The position numbers and the translations under genes are program-made. Of a stretch of 64,000 nucleotides of DNA, positions 51,968-59,976 are shown in pieces; the first letter of the stretch is position 1, and every line of letters starts with the position of its first letter. The notes below the pieces were generated by a model that saw only the letters and a program-made list of their open reading frames with translations, was not told where the DNA came from and ran no database searches. This stretch comes from Streptomyces sp. Tue6028 (lineage in GTDB: Bacteria > Actinomycetota > Actinomycetes > Streptomycetales > Streptomycetaceae): positions 186,001-250,000 of the forward strand of contig NZ_MLCE01000026.1 in the NCBI RefSeq assembly GCF_002300165.1, given 5' to 3'.

Positions 51968-52152
51968 GGACGGTGGCCGCGCGCAAGCCCCGCAAAGCCA
52001 CCGTGCCCGTGCCCGCTGCCAAACAGTGCGGGCCGTGCAACGGCACCGGTGAGGTTGCCCGCACCGTCCGCGTGGGTCGCACAAAGCGCCCGGTCGGCCA
52101 GCAGACCGGCATCTGCCTCGCCTGCTTCGGCACCGGCGAAGCCACCGACTGA
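51964..52152 (+). CDS. Small zinc-knuckle protein (CxxC-G-x-G)
   Basis: A 62-residue basic protein with 'KQCGPCNGTGEV' and 'GICLACFGTGEATD', the DnaJ-type CxxCxGxG knuckle in duplicate, expected to bind zinc and possibly RNA or protein. GTG 51964 overlaps the previous stop (GTGA); GTG 51973 is the alternative. Part of the transfer operon. Confidence 0.72.
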   Translation: MRTVAARKPRKATVPVPAAKQCGPCNGTGEVARTVRVGRTKRPVGQQTGICLACFGTGEATD

Positions 52153-52226
52153 ACCCCGCCAGGGCGGGGCGGTCGGACCCGATCCCCGCCCTGCCCCGGC
52201 TCAACCCCCGCGAAGGAGGTGAAGAC

Positions 52227-52883
52227 ATGACCCGCTCGATCCGCCCGGATGCCGTACTCGTACAGGCCGTGATTGCCGGGGCGCTGTCCTTCGCCCACCT
52301 GCACGACCTTGCCTCCGCGGCCGGACAGACCGGCTGGAAGGCATGGGCCTACCCGATCAGTGTCGACCTGCTGCTGGTCGCCGCGTGGCGACGACTGCGC
52401 GCTGACGGCCCGTCCCGGCTGGCCTGGTCCTGGTTCCTGATCGCCCTTACCGCCTCGCTCGGCGCGAACGTCGCCACCGCCGGATTCCTCGATCTGGCCC
52501 ACCCCCCTGCCTGGCTGCGCTTCGGCGTCGCTGGATGGCCCGCCCTCGCCTTCCTCGGCGGCACGCTGCTCGCCCACTCGTCGAACGCCGCCACGGACCG
52601 AGGGCCGGTTCCGCCGGCGCCTACAGCCCCGGCACTCGAACCCGACATCACCACCCCGGACACGAACGCGGTACCCATCGCCGCTGCCGAAGGGCCCGCG
52701 GCTCTGCCCGCTGCCGACCCGGCCCCCGCTCCCGCGGTTCCGGCCGCGCTGGTCGCGCACGCCCGCAAGGTCGCCGACGACCACCGCGCCCGCACCGGAG
52801 TCCGGATCGACACCGACACCCTGCGTGCCCGCCTCGGCGTCCCCGCCTCGCTGGCTGACGCGATCGCTGACCAACTCACCTGA
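52227..52883 (+). CDS. spdB: DUF2637 spreading protein (SpdB type)
   Basis: A 218-residue membrane protein of the DUF2637 family, with four hydrophobic segments in the first 120 residues ('LVQAVIAGALSFAHLHDLA', 'KAWAYPISVDLLLVAAW', 'SWFLIALTASLGANVATAGF', 'WPALAFLGGTLLAHS'). A Pro/Ala linker and a C-terminal helical unit ('ARKVADDHRARTGVRIDTDTLRARLGV') that looks like a DNA-binding HTH follow. Spd proteins help the incoming element spread through the recipient mycelium. RBS GAAGGAGGTGAAG is ideal. Confidence 0.88.
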   Translation: MTRSIRPDAVLVQAVIAGALSFAHLHDLASAAGQTGWKAWAYPISVDLLLVAAWRRLRADGPSRLAWSWFLIALTASLGANVATAGFLDLAHPPAWLRFGVAGWPALAFLGGTLLAHSSNAATDRGPVPPAPTAPALEPDITTPDTNAVPIAAAEGPAALPAADPAPAPAVPAALVAHARKVADDHRARTGVRIDTDTLRARLGVPASLADAIADQLT

Positions 52884-52902
52884 CCCGAAAGGAGCACCAC
52901 CC

Positions 52903-53094
52903 ATGGGCCTGTACCGGATCTACCGCGAACTGCACCGCGTCGGCACCACCACTGTCGGCAGCGGCCAGGACCGCAACGGCCACAGCTCGTACGTCGCCGC
53001 CTGCGGGACCGAGGAGTGCGGCTGGTCCAGCTCCTACGAGACCTACGCCGCCGCCATGGTCGCCGCCCAGGGCCACCGCTGCCCCGTCCGCTGA
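52903..53094 (+). CDS. Mobile-element transfer protein, small
   Basis: A 63-residue protein ('GLYRIYRELHRVGTTTVGSG', 'YVAACGTEECGWSSSYETYAAAMVAAQGHRCPVR') with a CxxxxC...C pattern that could bind zinc. ATG 52903 follows AAAGGAG. It matches in size and place the short 'mobile element transfer' proteins of AICE transfer operons. Confidence 0.8.
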   Translation: MGLYRIYRELHRVGTTTVGSGQDRNGHSSYVAACGTEECGWSSSYETYAAAMVAAQGHRCPVR

Positions 53095-53107
53095 AGGGAG
53101 ATCTCCC

Positions 53108-53263
53108 GTGTCCGTGCCGCTGTGGTTGTTCATCGCCTGCGTCGGATGGGTCGGCATCAAGCTCGTGCGCCCGCCGCTCTGGCTCGTCCTGGTCTTGCTA
53201 CTCGGCGGCTACCTCCTCGCCGGCAGCTTCCTGGCCCCCGCCATCGACACCGCCACCAAGTGA
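53108..53263 (+). CDS. Small hydrophobic protein (SpdC-like)
   Basis: A 51-residue protein from GTG 53108 (AAGGGAG upstream) with two transmembrane segments ('LWLFIACVGWVGIKL' and 'LWLVLVLLLGGYLLAGSF'). It lies between the zinc-binding transfer protein and the SpdD-like gene. Confidence 0.72.
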   Translation: MSVPLWLFIACVGWVGIKLVRPPLWLVLVLLLGGYLLAGSFLAPAIDTATK

Positions 53264-53277
53264 AAGGAGATCAACTC

Positions 53278-53616
53278 GTGTTCCAGCCCCGCATCCCGGT
53301 CAACCCGACCCCGGCCAAGCAGCCGGTGCCGGTAGTCACGCCGACCGCTATCAAGCAGCCCCACCACACCCCGGCAGCTCCCTGCGGCTGCCAGCACCAC
53401 ACCCCAGCCCCCGTCATCCCCGCGCCGTCCCGGCCCGCCGTCCAGCTCACTCCGGTCTCTGTCGTGGCCGTCGTCGGTGGCGGTGTCGCCGTGGTCCTGG
53501 TCGTCGGTGCGGTCCTGGTCTCGCTGCTGCTCGCCGTGGCCGTCACGGGCGCCTCGCTCGCCATCTGCGCCCTGGTCATCCGCTCTCTGATCACCACCGA
53601 CGCAAAGCGACGCTGA
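53278..53616 (+). CDS. spdD: SpdD-like spreading protein
   Basis: A 112-residue protein. A Pro/His-rich N-terminus ('PRIPVNPTPAKQPVPVVTP', 'CGCQHH') is followed by a hydrophobic stretch ('VVAVVGGGVAVVLVVGAVLVSLLLAVAVTGASLAI' in outline) and a basic C-terminus. This layout is that of SpdD proteins of pSAM2-like elements. GTG 53278 follows AAAGGAGATC. Confidence 0.82.
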   Translation: MFQPRIPVNPTPAKQPVPVVTPTAIKQPHHTPAAPCGCQHHTPAPVIPAPSRPAVQLTPVSVVAVVGGGVAVVLVVGAVLVSLLLAVAVTGASLAICALVIRSLITTDAKRR

Positions 53617-53705
53617 CCGGCCCCCGGAGCGGCCTCTGTCGCCAAACTTCGTCCGCTCCGGGCGCCGTCCCTGTCTGATCCACTGAACCGGAAGGAAGTC
53701 TCATC

Positions 53706-53921
53706 ATGACCGACCGCGCCCGTGCCGTGCCGCCGATCTGCCCGGACTGCCACGGCTTCGCCTCCGCCGCCGTATCCTCCGGCGGCCGCGACCGGCACGG
53801 CCACCTGCGCACCCTCACCGTCAACTGCCCGGCCTGTCACGGCACCGGCACCGTGTCCCGCTCCGTTCCTGCCCCGGTCCTCGTGGCCGTCGTCTCGGAC
53901 CGGCGGGAGGTGTCCCGGTGA
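53706..53921 (+). CDS. Small zinc-knuckle protein, second copy
   Basis: A 71-residue protein with 'PPICPDCHGFAS' and 'VNCPACHGTGTVSR', again the DnaJ-like CxxCHGxG type, related in pattern to the 62-residue protein at 51,964. Its stop overlaps the next start (GTGA). Confidence 0.8.
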   Translation: MTDRARAVPPICPDCHGFASAAVSSGGRDRHGHLRTLTVNCPACHGTGTVSRSVPAPVLVAVVSDRREVSR

Positions 53922-55429
53922 TGCGACGCTCCCCGACCTCCCGTCCGACCTCCATCCACCTGTTCTGCGGTGCCGGGGGAGACTCCGACGGCTTCCGCCG
54001 CGCCGGCTTCGACGTCGTACTCGGCGCGAACCACTGGAACCGCGCGGTGGAGACCCATGCCGCGAACTTCCCCGAGGCCGAACACCTCTGCGTCGACCTC
54101 GACCACTACGACATGCGACGTCTGCCCAAGGCCCGCGTCCTGGTCGGCTCGCCCATCTGCACCGAGGGCAGTCCCGCCGACGGCATCAGGCGCCGCAAGG
54201 CCCCGCCCACCCCCGGACAGCTTGACCTCTTCGAGCAGGGCCCGATGCAGGATGCCGCCTGGGAACGCACCCGGGCGACCGCCTACGACATCCTCCGTGC
54301 CGCTGAGGTCCACGACTTCGACGCGGTGGTCTGCGAGAACGTGCCCCGCTTCGCGACCGCCTGGCCGCTGTTCGTCTGGTGGCTGCACGGCATGGAGATC
54401 CTCGGCTTCCGACACCAGGTCGTCTCCGTGTCCGCCGCACACGTGGGAGGCGCGGACAACCCGCACGCCCCGCAATGGCGGGATCGCATCTTCATCGTCT
54501 TCACCCGCACCCAGATGCGCGCCCCCAACCTCGACCTGCGCCCGCCTGCGTGGTGCCCCGGCTGCGAGAAGGACGTAACGGCGGTGCAGTCATGGCGCAA
54601 CGGCCGCACCATCGGCAAGTACCGCCAGCAGTACGACTACCGCTGCCCTAACGCCACCTGCCGGTACCGCATCGTCGAGCCCTACGTGCGCCCGGCAGCG
54701 AGCGCAATCAACTGGGACGACCCTGGCATCAGGATCGGCGACCGTGCCGCCCACGGCCGCGGACCCCTCGCAGACGCAACCCTCCGCAAGATCCACCTTG
54801 GCCTGGCCAAACACCGCGTCCCGTCCGTGGTCACCGTCAACCACTCCGACGCCGGGGACGGCCGCGCCTTCCCCGCCCTGGCCGCGCCGCTGCCCACCCG
54901 CACGGTCCGCATCGGCGACGGCATCGCCATCCCGCCCCTGCTCGTCCCGGCCGGCGGAAGCTGGAACACCGACGCGGTTCCGGTCACCGTGCCCATGCAC
55001 ACCCGCACCACCCGCGACAGCGAAGCCCTCCTGGTACCGGCCCCGTTCATCACCGAACATCGCGGCGGAGGCTCCACCACACGGGGCATCGGCGACCCGC
55101 TCGCCGCGATCACCGCCGGGGGCAACCACCACGGCCTCGTCATCCCCTACCGCAAGGGCACCCCGACCACGACCGCCGTCCCGCTGCACACCATCGCCAC
55201 CCGCGAATCCGCCGCCCTGGTCCTCGGCGCCGACGACACCCCGGGACAGATCGACGTCGAGGACTGCTACTTCCGGATGCTGTCCGCCCGCGAACACCTG
55301 CGCGCCCAGCGCTTCACCGACGACTACACCGTCCTCGGCCACGGCGGTGAGCAGACCAAACAGGCCGGAAACGCCGTCCCTGCCAACGTCGCCCAATGGA
55401 TTGCCACCGCCCTCCTGGAGGTGCTGTGA
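53918..55429 (+). CDS. C5-methyltransferase homologue with variant motif IV
   Basis: A 503-residue protein with the C5-MTase order: motif I 'IHLFCGAGGDSDGFRRAG', motif IV 'VLVGSPICTEGSP' (Cys-81 kept, but PIC-T instead of PPCQ), motif VI 'VVCENVPRF', motif VIII 'QWRDRIFIVFTR', motif X 'KQAGNAVPANVAQW'. A CxxC...CxxxxC zinc ribbon ('WCPGCEKDV', 'YRCPNATCRYR') lies in the target-recognition region. It is in the replication operon between the spd genes and repSA, with overlapping start and stop codons at both ends. It could protect the element from restriction during transfer; whether it is active is open. Confidence 0.85.
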   Translation: MMRRSPTSRPTSIHLFCGAGGDSDGFRRAGFDVVLGANHWNRAVETHAANFPEAEHLCVDLDHYDMRRLPKARVLVGSPICTEGSPADGIRRRKAPPTPGQLDLFEQGPMQDAAWERTRATAYDILRAAEVHDFDAVVCENVPRFATAWPLFVWWLHGMEILGFRHQVVSVSAAHVGGADNPHAPQWRDRIFIVFTRTQMRAPNLDLRPPAWCPGCEKDVTAVQSWRNGRTIGKYRQQYDYRCPNATCRYRIVEPYVRPAASAINWDDPGIRIGDRAAHGRGPLADATLRKIHLGLAKHRVPSVVTVNHSDAGDGRAFPALAAPLPTRTVRIGDGIAIPPLLVPAGGSWNTDAVPVTVPMHTRTTRDSEALLVPAPFITEHRGGGSTTRGIGDPLAAITAGGNHHGLVIPYRKGTPTTTAVPLHTIATRESAALVLGADDTPGQIDVEDCYFRMLSAREHLRAQRFTDDYTVLGHGGEQTKQAGNAVPANVAQWIATALLEVL

Positions 55430-56808
55430 CATCTGACCTGATGATGGACCCGGCAACCCTCGCCGACGTGCTGCGGGTGGCCGGATCGCCTGGCTTCGAC
55501 CGCTGGCAAGACCAGATCCGCCGCACCGGAGGATGCGCCAACCCCATCCATCTGACCGGCTGGGCCCTCACCAAGGACCGCACGACCGGCAAGACCCTGC
55601 GCCACTACAGCACCGAGCATGAGCCCGGTGGCCGCCTCCGCATCGCCTGCGGCAACCGCCGCGCCTCCCGCTGCCCGGCCTGCGCCTGGACCTACGCCGG
55701 AGACACCTACCACCTCATCCGCGCGGGTCTGGCCGGCGACGACCGCTACGACATCCCGTCCACAGTCCGCGAGTGCCCGCGCGTCTTCGCCACCTTCACC
55801 GCCCCCTCGTTCGGGCCCGTGCACAACCGGCCCGCACACGGGCACTGCCGTTGCGGCATCCAGCACGCCGACGACGATCCCGCGCTCGGCACCGCGCTCG
55901 ACCCGGTGACCTACGACTACGCGGGCGCAGTCCTCTTCAACAACCATGCCGGGGAGCTGTGGCACCGCTTCGCCAAGCGCCTCCGCCGCGAGATCGCCGC
56001 ACGCGCTGGACTGACACAGCGCGAACTCGCCGACACCTGCCGCGTCTCCTACGGCAAGGTCGCCGAGTTCCAGAAACGCGGTGCCGTGCACTTCCACGCG
56101 ATCATCCGTCTCGACGGACCCGACGGCCCCGAAGATCCGCCGCCGTCCTGGGCCACCACCGCGCTCCTTGACGATGCGATCCGTGCCGCCGCCGTCCACC
56201 CCTACGCCACGGTCACCGCCCCGGCTGCCGGGGACCAACCGGCCCGCACCTTCCGCTGGGGCCGACAGCTCGACGTTCGCCCCGTCAAGGCGTTCGGCGA
56301 CGGAACGGACCTGACAGAGCAGGCGGTCGCCTCCTATGTCGCCAAGTACGCCACCAAGGCAGCCGAGTCGACAGGCACCCTCGATCGCCCCATCGGCAAC
56401 CGCGAAGCCGCAACCCTCCTCGGCGTCCCCGACCACGCCCGCCGCCTTATAGATGCCTGCTTCGACCTCGACCCCCTCTACCCCGACCGCCGGTTACGCG
56501 CCTGGGCGCACATGCTCGGCTTCCGCGGCCACTTCAGCTCCAAGTCCCGCCGCTACTCCACCACCCTCGGCGAACTCCGCCAGACCCGCGCCAACTACCG
56601 CGCCCTGCAGGAACGCCAAGAACTCGGCCTCGACGACCGCGAGCCGGAAACCGTGCTCGTCCTCGCCTCCTGGCAATACGCCGGACACGGCCACACCCCC
56701 GGCGAATCCGCCCTCGCCGCGTCGATCGCCCGTGACCTCCAGCTCAACCGCGAAACAGCCCGCGAAGCCCTACGAGGCGAGCTCGCCATGGAAGGGGCGC
56801 ACCTGTGA
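55426..56808 (+). CDS. repSA: Replication initiator RepSA (rolling-circle)
   Basis: A 460-residue HUH-type initiator. Cys-rich 'CGNRRASRCPACAWTYAGDTY' near the N-terminus is followed by the metal-binding HUH motif in 'GAVHFHAIIRLDG' (about 218-230) and the tyrosine motif in 'ASYVAKYATKAAES' (about 300). It nicks the double-strand origin to start replication of the excised circle. GTG 55426 overlaps the methyltransferase stop; RBS GGAG. It overlaps xis at the 3' end. Confidence 0.93.
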   Translation: MTSDLMMDPATLADVLRVAGSPGFDRWQDQIRRTGGCANPIHLTGWALTKDRTTGKTLRHYSTEHEPGGRLRIACGNRRASRCPACAWTYAGDTYHLIRAGLAGDDRYDIPSTVRECPRVFATFTAPSFGPVHNRPAHGHCRCGIQHADDDPALGTALDPVTYDYAGAVLFNNHAGELWHRFAKRLRREIAARAGLTQRELADTCRVSYGKVAEFQKRGAVHFHAIIRLDGPDGPEDPPPSWATTALLDDAIRAAAVHPYATVTAPAAGDQPARTFRWGRQLDVRPVKAFGDGTDLTEQAVASYVAKYATKAAESTGTLDRPIGNREAATLLGVPDHARRLIDACFDLDPLYPDRRLRAWAHMLGFRGHFSSKSRRYSTTLGELRQTRANYRALQERQELGLDDREPETVLVLASWQYAGHGHTPGESALAASIARDLQLNRETAREALRGELAMEGAHL

Positions 56809-56990
56809 GGGACGAACTGATGACGGTTCCGGAGATTCTCAACGAGTTGGGGAAGGTCTCGCGGCGCACCTTCTACCGCTGGCGGGAGCTGGGGCAGGCA
56901 CCAAAGGCCCTGAAGCTGCCCAACGGCGAACTGCGGGTGTGGCGAAGCGACTTCACCGCGTGGCTGCGTGAGCGGGAGGAAGCCGCGTGA
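56805..56990 (+). CDS. xis: Excisionase (Xis)
   Basis: A 61-residue MerR/HTH-17-type excisionase: 'LMTVPEILNELGKVSRRTFYRWRELG' and 'PNGELRVWRSDFTAWL'. It directs Int towards excision. Starts at GTG 56805 overlapping the repSA stop and overlaps int by four bases. Confidence 0.92.
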   Translation: MRDELMTVPEILNELGKVSRRTFYRWRELGQAPKALKLPNGELRVWRSDFTAWLREREEAA

Positions 56991-58360
56991 AGTCTCTGAA
57001 CGTGAAGATTTGGGGGGTTCGCAAGCGTGCCTCGAAGCGGCCTTCCTACAACGTGCGTTGGTCGGTGGCCGACAGGGTCTTTTCCGAGACTTTCCGGACT
57101 AAAGCTCTGGCGGATCATTACCGAACCAAGCTCGTGGTCGCCGCGCGTGACGGTGAGGAATTCGACGATGTCACGGGTCTTCCGGATTCGATGGCGGAGA
57201 AGAAGGCCGAGCTGACCTGGTACACCTTCGCCTTGAAGTACCTGGCGATGAAGTGGCCGCATGCCGCGCCGAACACCCGTGACGGGATCAATGAATCACT
57301 GGCTTCCGTGACGATCGCGCTCCTCGACGACCGCGCCGGACGGCCGAGTGCCGATTTGATCAGGCAGGCCCTGCGGAACTGGGCCTTCGTCCTGCCCGGG
57401 CCGACTGAACGGGAGGTGCCTACGGAGATCGCGAACACCCTGCATTGGATCGCCAAGGCGTCGCGCTCGTTGAATGATCTGGCCGATCCTGTGACGGCGC
57501 GCGAGGTACTCGACTCGTTCAAGGTCCGTCTCGATGGGAAGGCTGCTGCGGCCGAGACGGTACGCCGCAAGCGACGCACCTTCGTCAATGCTCTGCACTA
57601 CGCCGTTGACCTCGGTGAATTCAAAGAGAATCCGCTGACGGCCGTGCGCTGGCAGAAGCCCAAGGTGTCCAGCGAGGTGGACCCGCGCGTCGTGGTGAAT
57701 CCGCAGCAGGCCCTCTCACTCCTCCATGCCGTCTCCTATGTGGGCGGATATCGCAGGGCCCGCGGTCGTCGACTGGTCGGGCTCTTCGCTTGTATGTACT
57801 TCGCCGGCCTGCGGCCCGCCGAAGCTGTCGGGCTCACGGAATCCGACCTGACTCTGCCTGAGCAGGGCTGGGGCGCCGTGGTCCTACATCGGACGCGTCC
57901 GAGCGTCGGCAAGCGGTGGACGGATTCCGGAGAGAGCCACGACGACCGCGGGCTGAAGAACCGACCGGCCGAAGACGTGCGCCGCGTACCGATCCCGCCT
58001 CAACTCGTGGCGATGCTCCGTGAACACCTCGCCGTCTTCGGGACGGCTGCCGACGGACGCCTCTTCCAGAGCGAAGGTGGGGGAGTGGTCGCCTCGTCGA
58101 CGTACTGGCGGGCCTGGCAGGATGCCCGCACGCTTGCCCTTCCGCCGGCCGCGGTGGCATCGCCGCTGGCGCGCCGACCGTACGACCTTCGCCACTCCGC
58201 TCTGTCGACGTGGCTCAACGCCGGCGTCGACCCGACTGAGGTAGCCGAACGGGCTGGCAACAGTGTTGAGGTCCTGCTCAGCCGGTACGCGAAGTGCCTG
58301 GACGGGAGGCAGGAGGTGGCCAACCGTCGCATCGAAGATCTTCTGAACGAGTACGACTGA
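56987..58360 (+). CDS. int: Tyrosine site-specific integrase
   Basis: A 457-residue tyrosine recombinase. Arm-binding region (1-75), core-binding SAM-like domain (about 75-215), catalytic domain with Arg-276 ('AGLRPAEA'), 'RRPYDLRHSALS' (Arg-402, His-403), and Tyr-434 in 'LLSRYAKCLDG'. Box II carries Tyr where His is common. It lies 230 bp from attR in the tRNA gene, the usual place. Confidence 0.95.
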   Translation: MKSLNVKIWGVRKRASKRPSYNVRWSVADRVFSETFRTKALADHYRTKLVVAARDGEEFDDVTGLPDSMAEKKAELTWYTFALKYLAMKWPHAAPNTRDGINESLASVTIALLDDRAGRPSADLIRQALRNWAFVLPGPTEREVPTEIANTLHWIAKASRSLNDLADPVTAREVLDSFKVRLDGKAAAAETVRRKRRTFVNALHYAVDLGEFKENPLTAVRWQKPKVSSEVDPRVVVNPQQALSLLHAVSYVGGYRRARGRRLVGLFACMYFAGLRPAEAVGLTESDLTLPEQGWGAVVLHRTRPSVGKRWTDSGESHDDRGLKNRPAEDVRRVPIPPQLVAMLREHLAVFGTAADGRLFQSEGGGVVASSTYWRAWQDARTLALPPAAVASPLARRPYDLRHSALSTWLNAGVDPTEVAERAGNSVEVLLSRYAKCLDGRQEVANRRIEDLLNEYD

Positions 58361-58457
58361 CCGGCGCGCGTCGCGCATCCTACGCTGGGCCCCTGGACCT
58401 CTCCGGGGGCCTGCGCCGTTTTGTGGGGTCTGACCAGGGAAAACGTTCCAAGATCCT

Positions 58458-58477
58458 GTCCACGAATAGTCCACAGA
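58458..58477. other. Candidate integrase arm-type site, right
   Basis: TGTCCACG-AATA-GTCCACAG, 121 bases inside the right core. Same pair of GTCCAC repeats, orientation and spacing as 36639-36658. Confidence 0.6.
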
Positions 58478-58533
58478 CGCTGACATGGGGCCGCTCAGGG
58501 CGGCATACGGCTGCACAGGGCTGTAGATACGCG

Positions 58534-58573
58534 AAGACCCCGGCCTCAGCGTTTCCGCTGGTGACGGGGTCTT
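58534..58573. terminator. Terminator after int
   Basis: AAGACCCCG pairs with CGGGGTCTT; inside it CAGCG-TTTC-CGCTG forms the hairpin tip. Ends 19 bases before the tRNA 3' end and probably protects the tRNA from antisense transcription. Confidence 0.85.
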
Positions 58574-58591
58574 TGGGCACCTCATACAGGG

Positions 58592-58663
58592 TGCCCCCGG
58601 CAGGATTCGAACCTGCGCACACGGCTCCGGAGGCCGTTGCTCTATCCCCTGAGCTACGGGGGC
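58592..58663 (-). tRNA. tRNA-Arg (anticodon CCG)
   Basis: The 72-base minus-strand sequence folds fully: 7-bp acceptor (GCCCCCG/CGGGGGC), D-arm GCTC/GAGC, anticodon stem ACGGC/GCCGT with loop CTCCGGA (anticodon CCG), 4-base variable region, T-arm GCAGG-TTCGAAT-CCTGC, discriminator A. CCA is not encoded. The element's right core site lies within it, so the gene was rebuilt by integration. Confidence 0.97.
58599..58633. other. attR core (35 bp) within tRNA-Arg
   Basis: Identical to 36542-36576 over 35 bases, running from the acceptor/T-arm junction to the anticodon loop. Confidence 0.92.
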
Positions 58664-58882
58664 GTGTCGGGCGCGGTGTTCGCGGCGACGGGTAGAACCC
58701 TACCAGCTCTTTCGGGGGTGATTGCCATGGGTTTTGGTGGTCGGAGGCGTCGTGTTGTGAGGGGGGGGTGGGCAGGCTGGGGGTGTCCGGGCGGGCCGGC
58801 CGGGGGAGGGGCGCGCGTCCCCCAGGGGGTGGAAGTCGGGAAAACCCGGACGCGGCGGTGGGTGCGGACCTACTCTCGAGTT

Positions 58883-59476
58883 GTGCCAGGCGCGTCCGGT
58901 CGGGTGCTTGTTGTGGACGACAACAAGGTCATCCGGCAGCTGATCAGGGTCAACCTCGAACTGGAGGGTCTCGAGGTCGTGACCGCGGCCGACGGTGCCG
59001 AATGTCTGGACGTCATTCATCAGGTGCGGCCCGATGTCGTCACCCTCGACGTCGTGATGCCCCGGCTCGACGGTCTCCGGACCGCCGCCCGCCTCCGTGC
59101 CGACCCCCGCACGCGGAACGTGCCCCTCGCCATCGTCAGCGCCTGCACCCAGCACGAGGTCGAAAGCGGTCTCGACGTCGGCGTCGACGCCTTCCTCGCG
59201 AAGCCGTTCGAGCCCTCCGAACTCGTACGGCTCGTCCGGCAGTTGATGGATCGGCGTGAGTCCGACCGCGAGCGTGCCATGAGTGGGGGGAGCCGCGAGG
59301 GGAGTGCGGGCAGCAGTCGTGAGGGCGGCTCACCCGACCCGGCCTTCGAGGACCCCTCCTTCGACGCGGATCCCTTCGGCGGGCGCCCCTTCGACGACGC
59401 CTTCGGGGCGGGCGGCGGGCCCGACGCCGGCCTCGGCCTCGACGAAACCGAGCGCGCCGGACGTGCCGGGCACTGA
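58883..59476 (+). CDS. Receiver-only response regulator
   Basis: A 197-residue protein with a single receiver domain (about 6-122): acidic pair in 'VLVVDDNKVIRQL', phospho-acceptor Asp in 'VVTLDVVMPRLDG', Thr/Ser in 'LAIVSACTQ', Lys in 'FLAKPFEPSELV'. No DNA-binding output domain follows, only a Gly/Asp/Ser-rich acidic tail. GTG 58883 starts the conserved reading; GTG 58862 would add seven residues. It may relay phosphate to another protein. Neighbour to tRNA-Arg and NrtL-like gene. Confidence 0.9.
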   Translation: MPGASGRVLVVDDNKVIRQLIRVNLELEGLEVVTAADGAECLDVIHQVRPDVVTLDVVMPRLDGLRTAARLRADPRTRNVPLAIVSACTQHEVESGLDVGVDAFLAKPFEPSELVRLVRQLMDRRESDRERAMSGGSREGSAGSSREGGSPDPAFEDPSFDADPFGGRPFDDAFGAGGGPDAGLGLDETERAGRAGH

Positions 59477-59582
59477 CCGAGGGTTCCGGTATCCGGTTGT
59501 TCTGATCAGCGCCCCACCCCGCCCCGTCCCGTCCTGATCAGTGGTCCTTGCTCTGATCCGCACCGCCGTCCTGATCATCCCC

Positions 59583-59645
59583 GGTGACCCCGGTGACCCC
59601 GGTGACCCCGGTGACCCCGGTGACCCCGGTGACCCCGGTGACCCC
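59583..59645 (+). repeat. 9-bp tandem repeat, seven copies
   Basis: Seven exact copies of GGTGACCCC in the 500-bp gap between the response regulator and the NrtL-like gene, followed by degenerate copies to about 59,695 and a very C-rich stretch to 59,950. The gap has no other supported gene. Several TGATCA-like motifs lie at 59,503-59,578. Confidence 0.93.
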
Positions 59646-59976
59646 AGAGACTCCGGTGGCGCCCGTGGCCCCAGAGACTCCCGTCACCCCAGAGCCCCAG
59701 CCACACCACGCCGCCCGTACGGCCAAGAATCCGTCCCCCCGGCCCCGGCCCCAACCCGCCGCGAGCCCAGCCCCCCACTCCCACGAGGACACCCCACCAC
59801 CCGACCGCACCACGCCGACCGTACGGCCAAGAATCCGGCCCCCGACCCTGACCCCGGCCCCACCCCCCGACCGCACCCGACCCCGTCCACACCCCACCCC
59901 CTCACCCCGTCCACATCCCGGACCCCACCCCAAACCCATTAGCCTCCCCACCCCCCTCCTCCCATACGCTTGTCCC

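Larger units (their letters stand above)
36542..58633. mobile_element. AICE (pSAM2-type) integrated in tRNA-Arg(CCG)
   Basis: A 22.1-kb actinomycete integrative and conjugative element. Its limits are two identical 35-bp core sites, one inside the tRNA-Arg gene. The right part holds the complete backbone in standard order: regulators, TraB/FtsK translocase, Spd proteins, RepSA, Xis, Int next to attR. The left part is cargo: an IS630 copy, FRG-DUF262 pair, Eco29kI-like restriction-modification with Vsr, a VOC protein and a snapalysin-like protease. The backbone looks intact, so excision, rolling-circle replication and double-stranded DNA transfer as in pSAM2 seem possible. As I recall, S. coelicolor carries an AICE at the equivalent position upstream of lysA. 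Confidence 0.93.

Noticed and set aside
59583..59695. Coding repeat (N-terminal part of the NrtL-like protein)
   Set aside because: The frame is open but the ArgS-like domain begins at GTG 59977, with a -10-like hexamer just before it.
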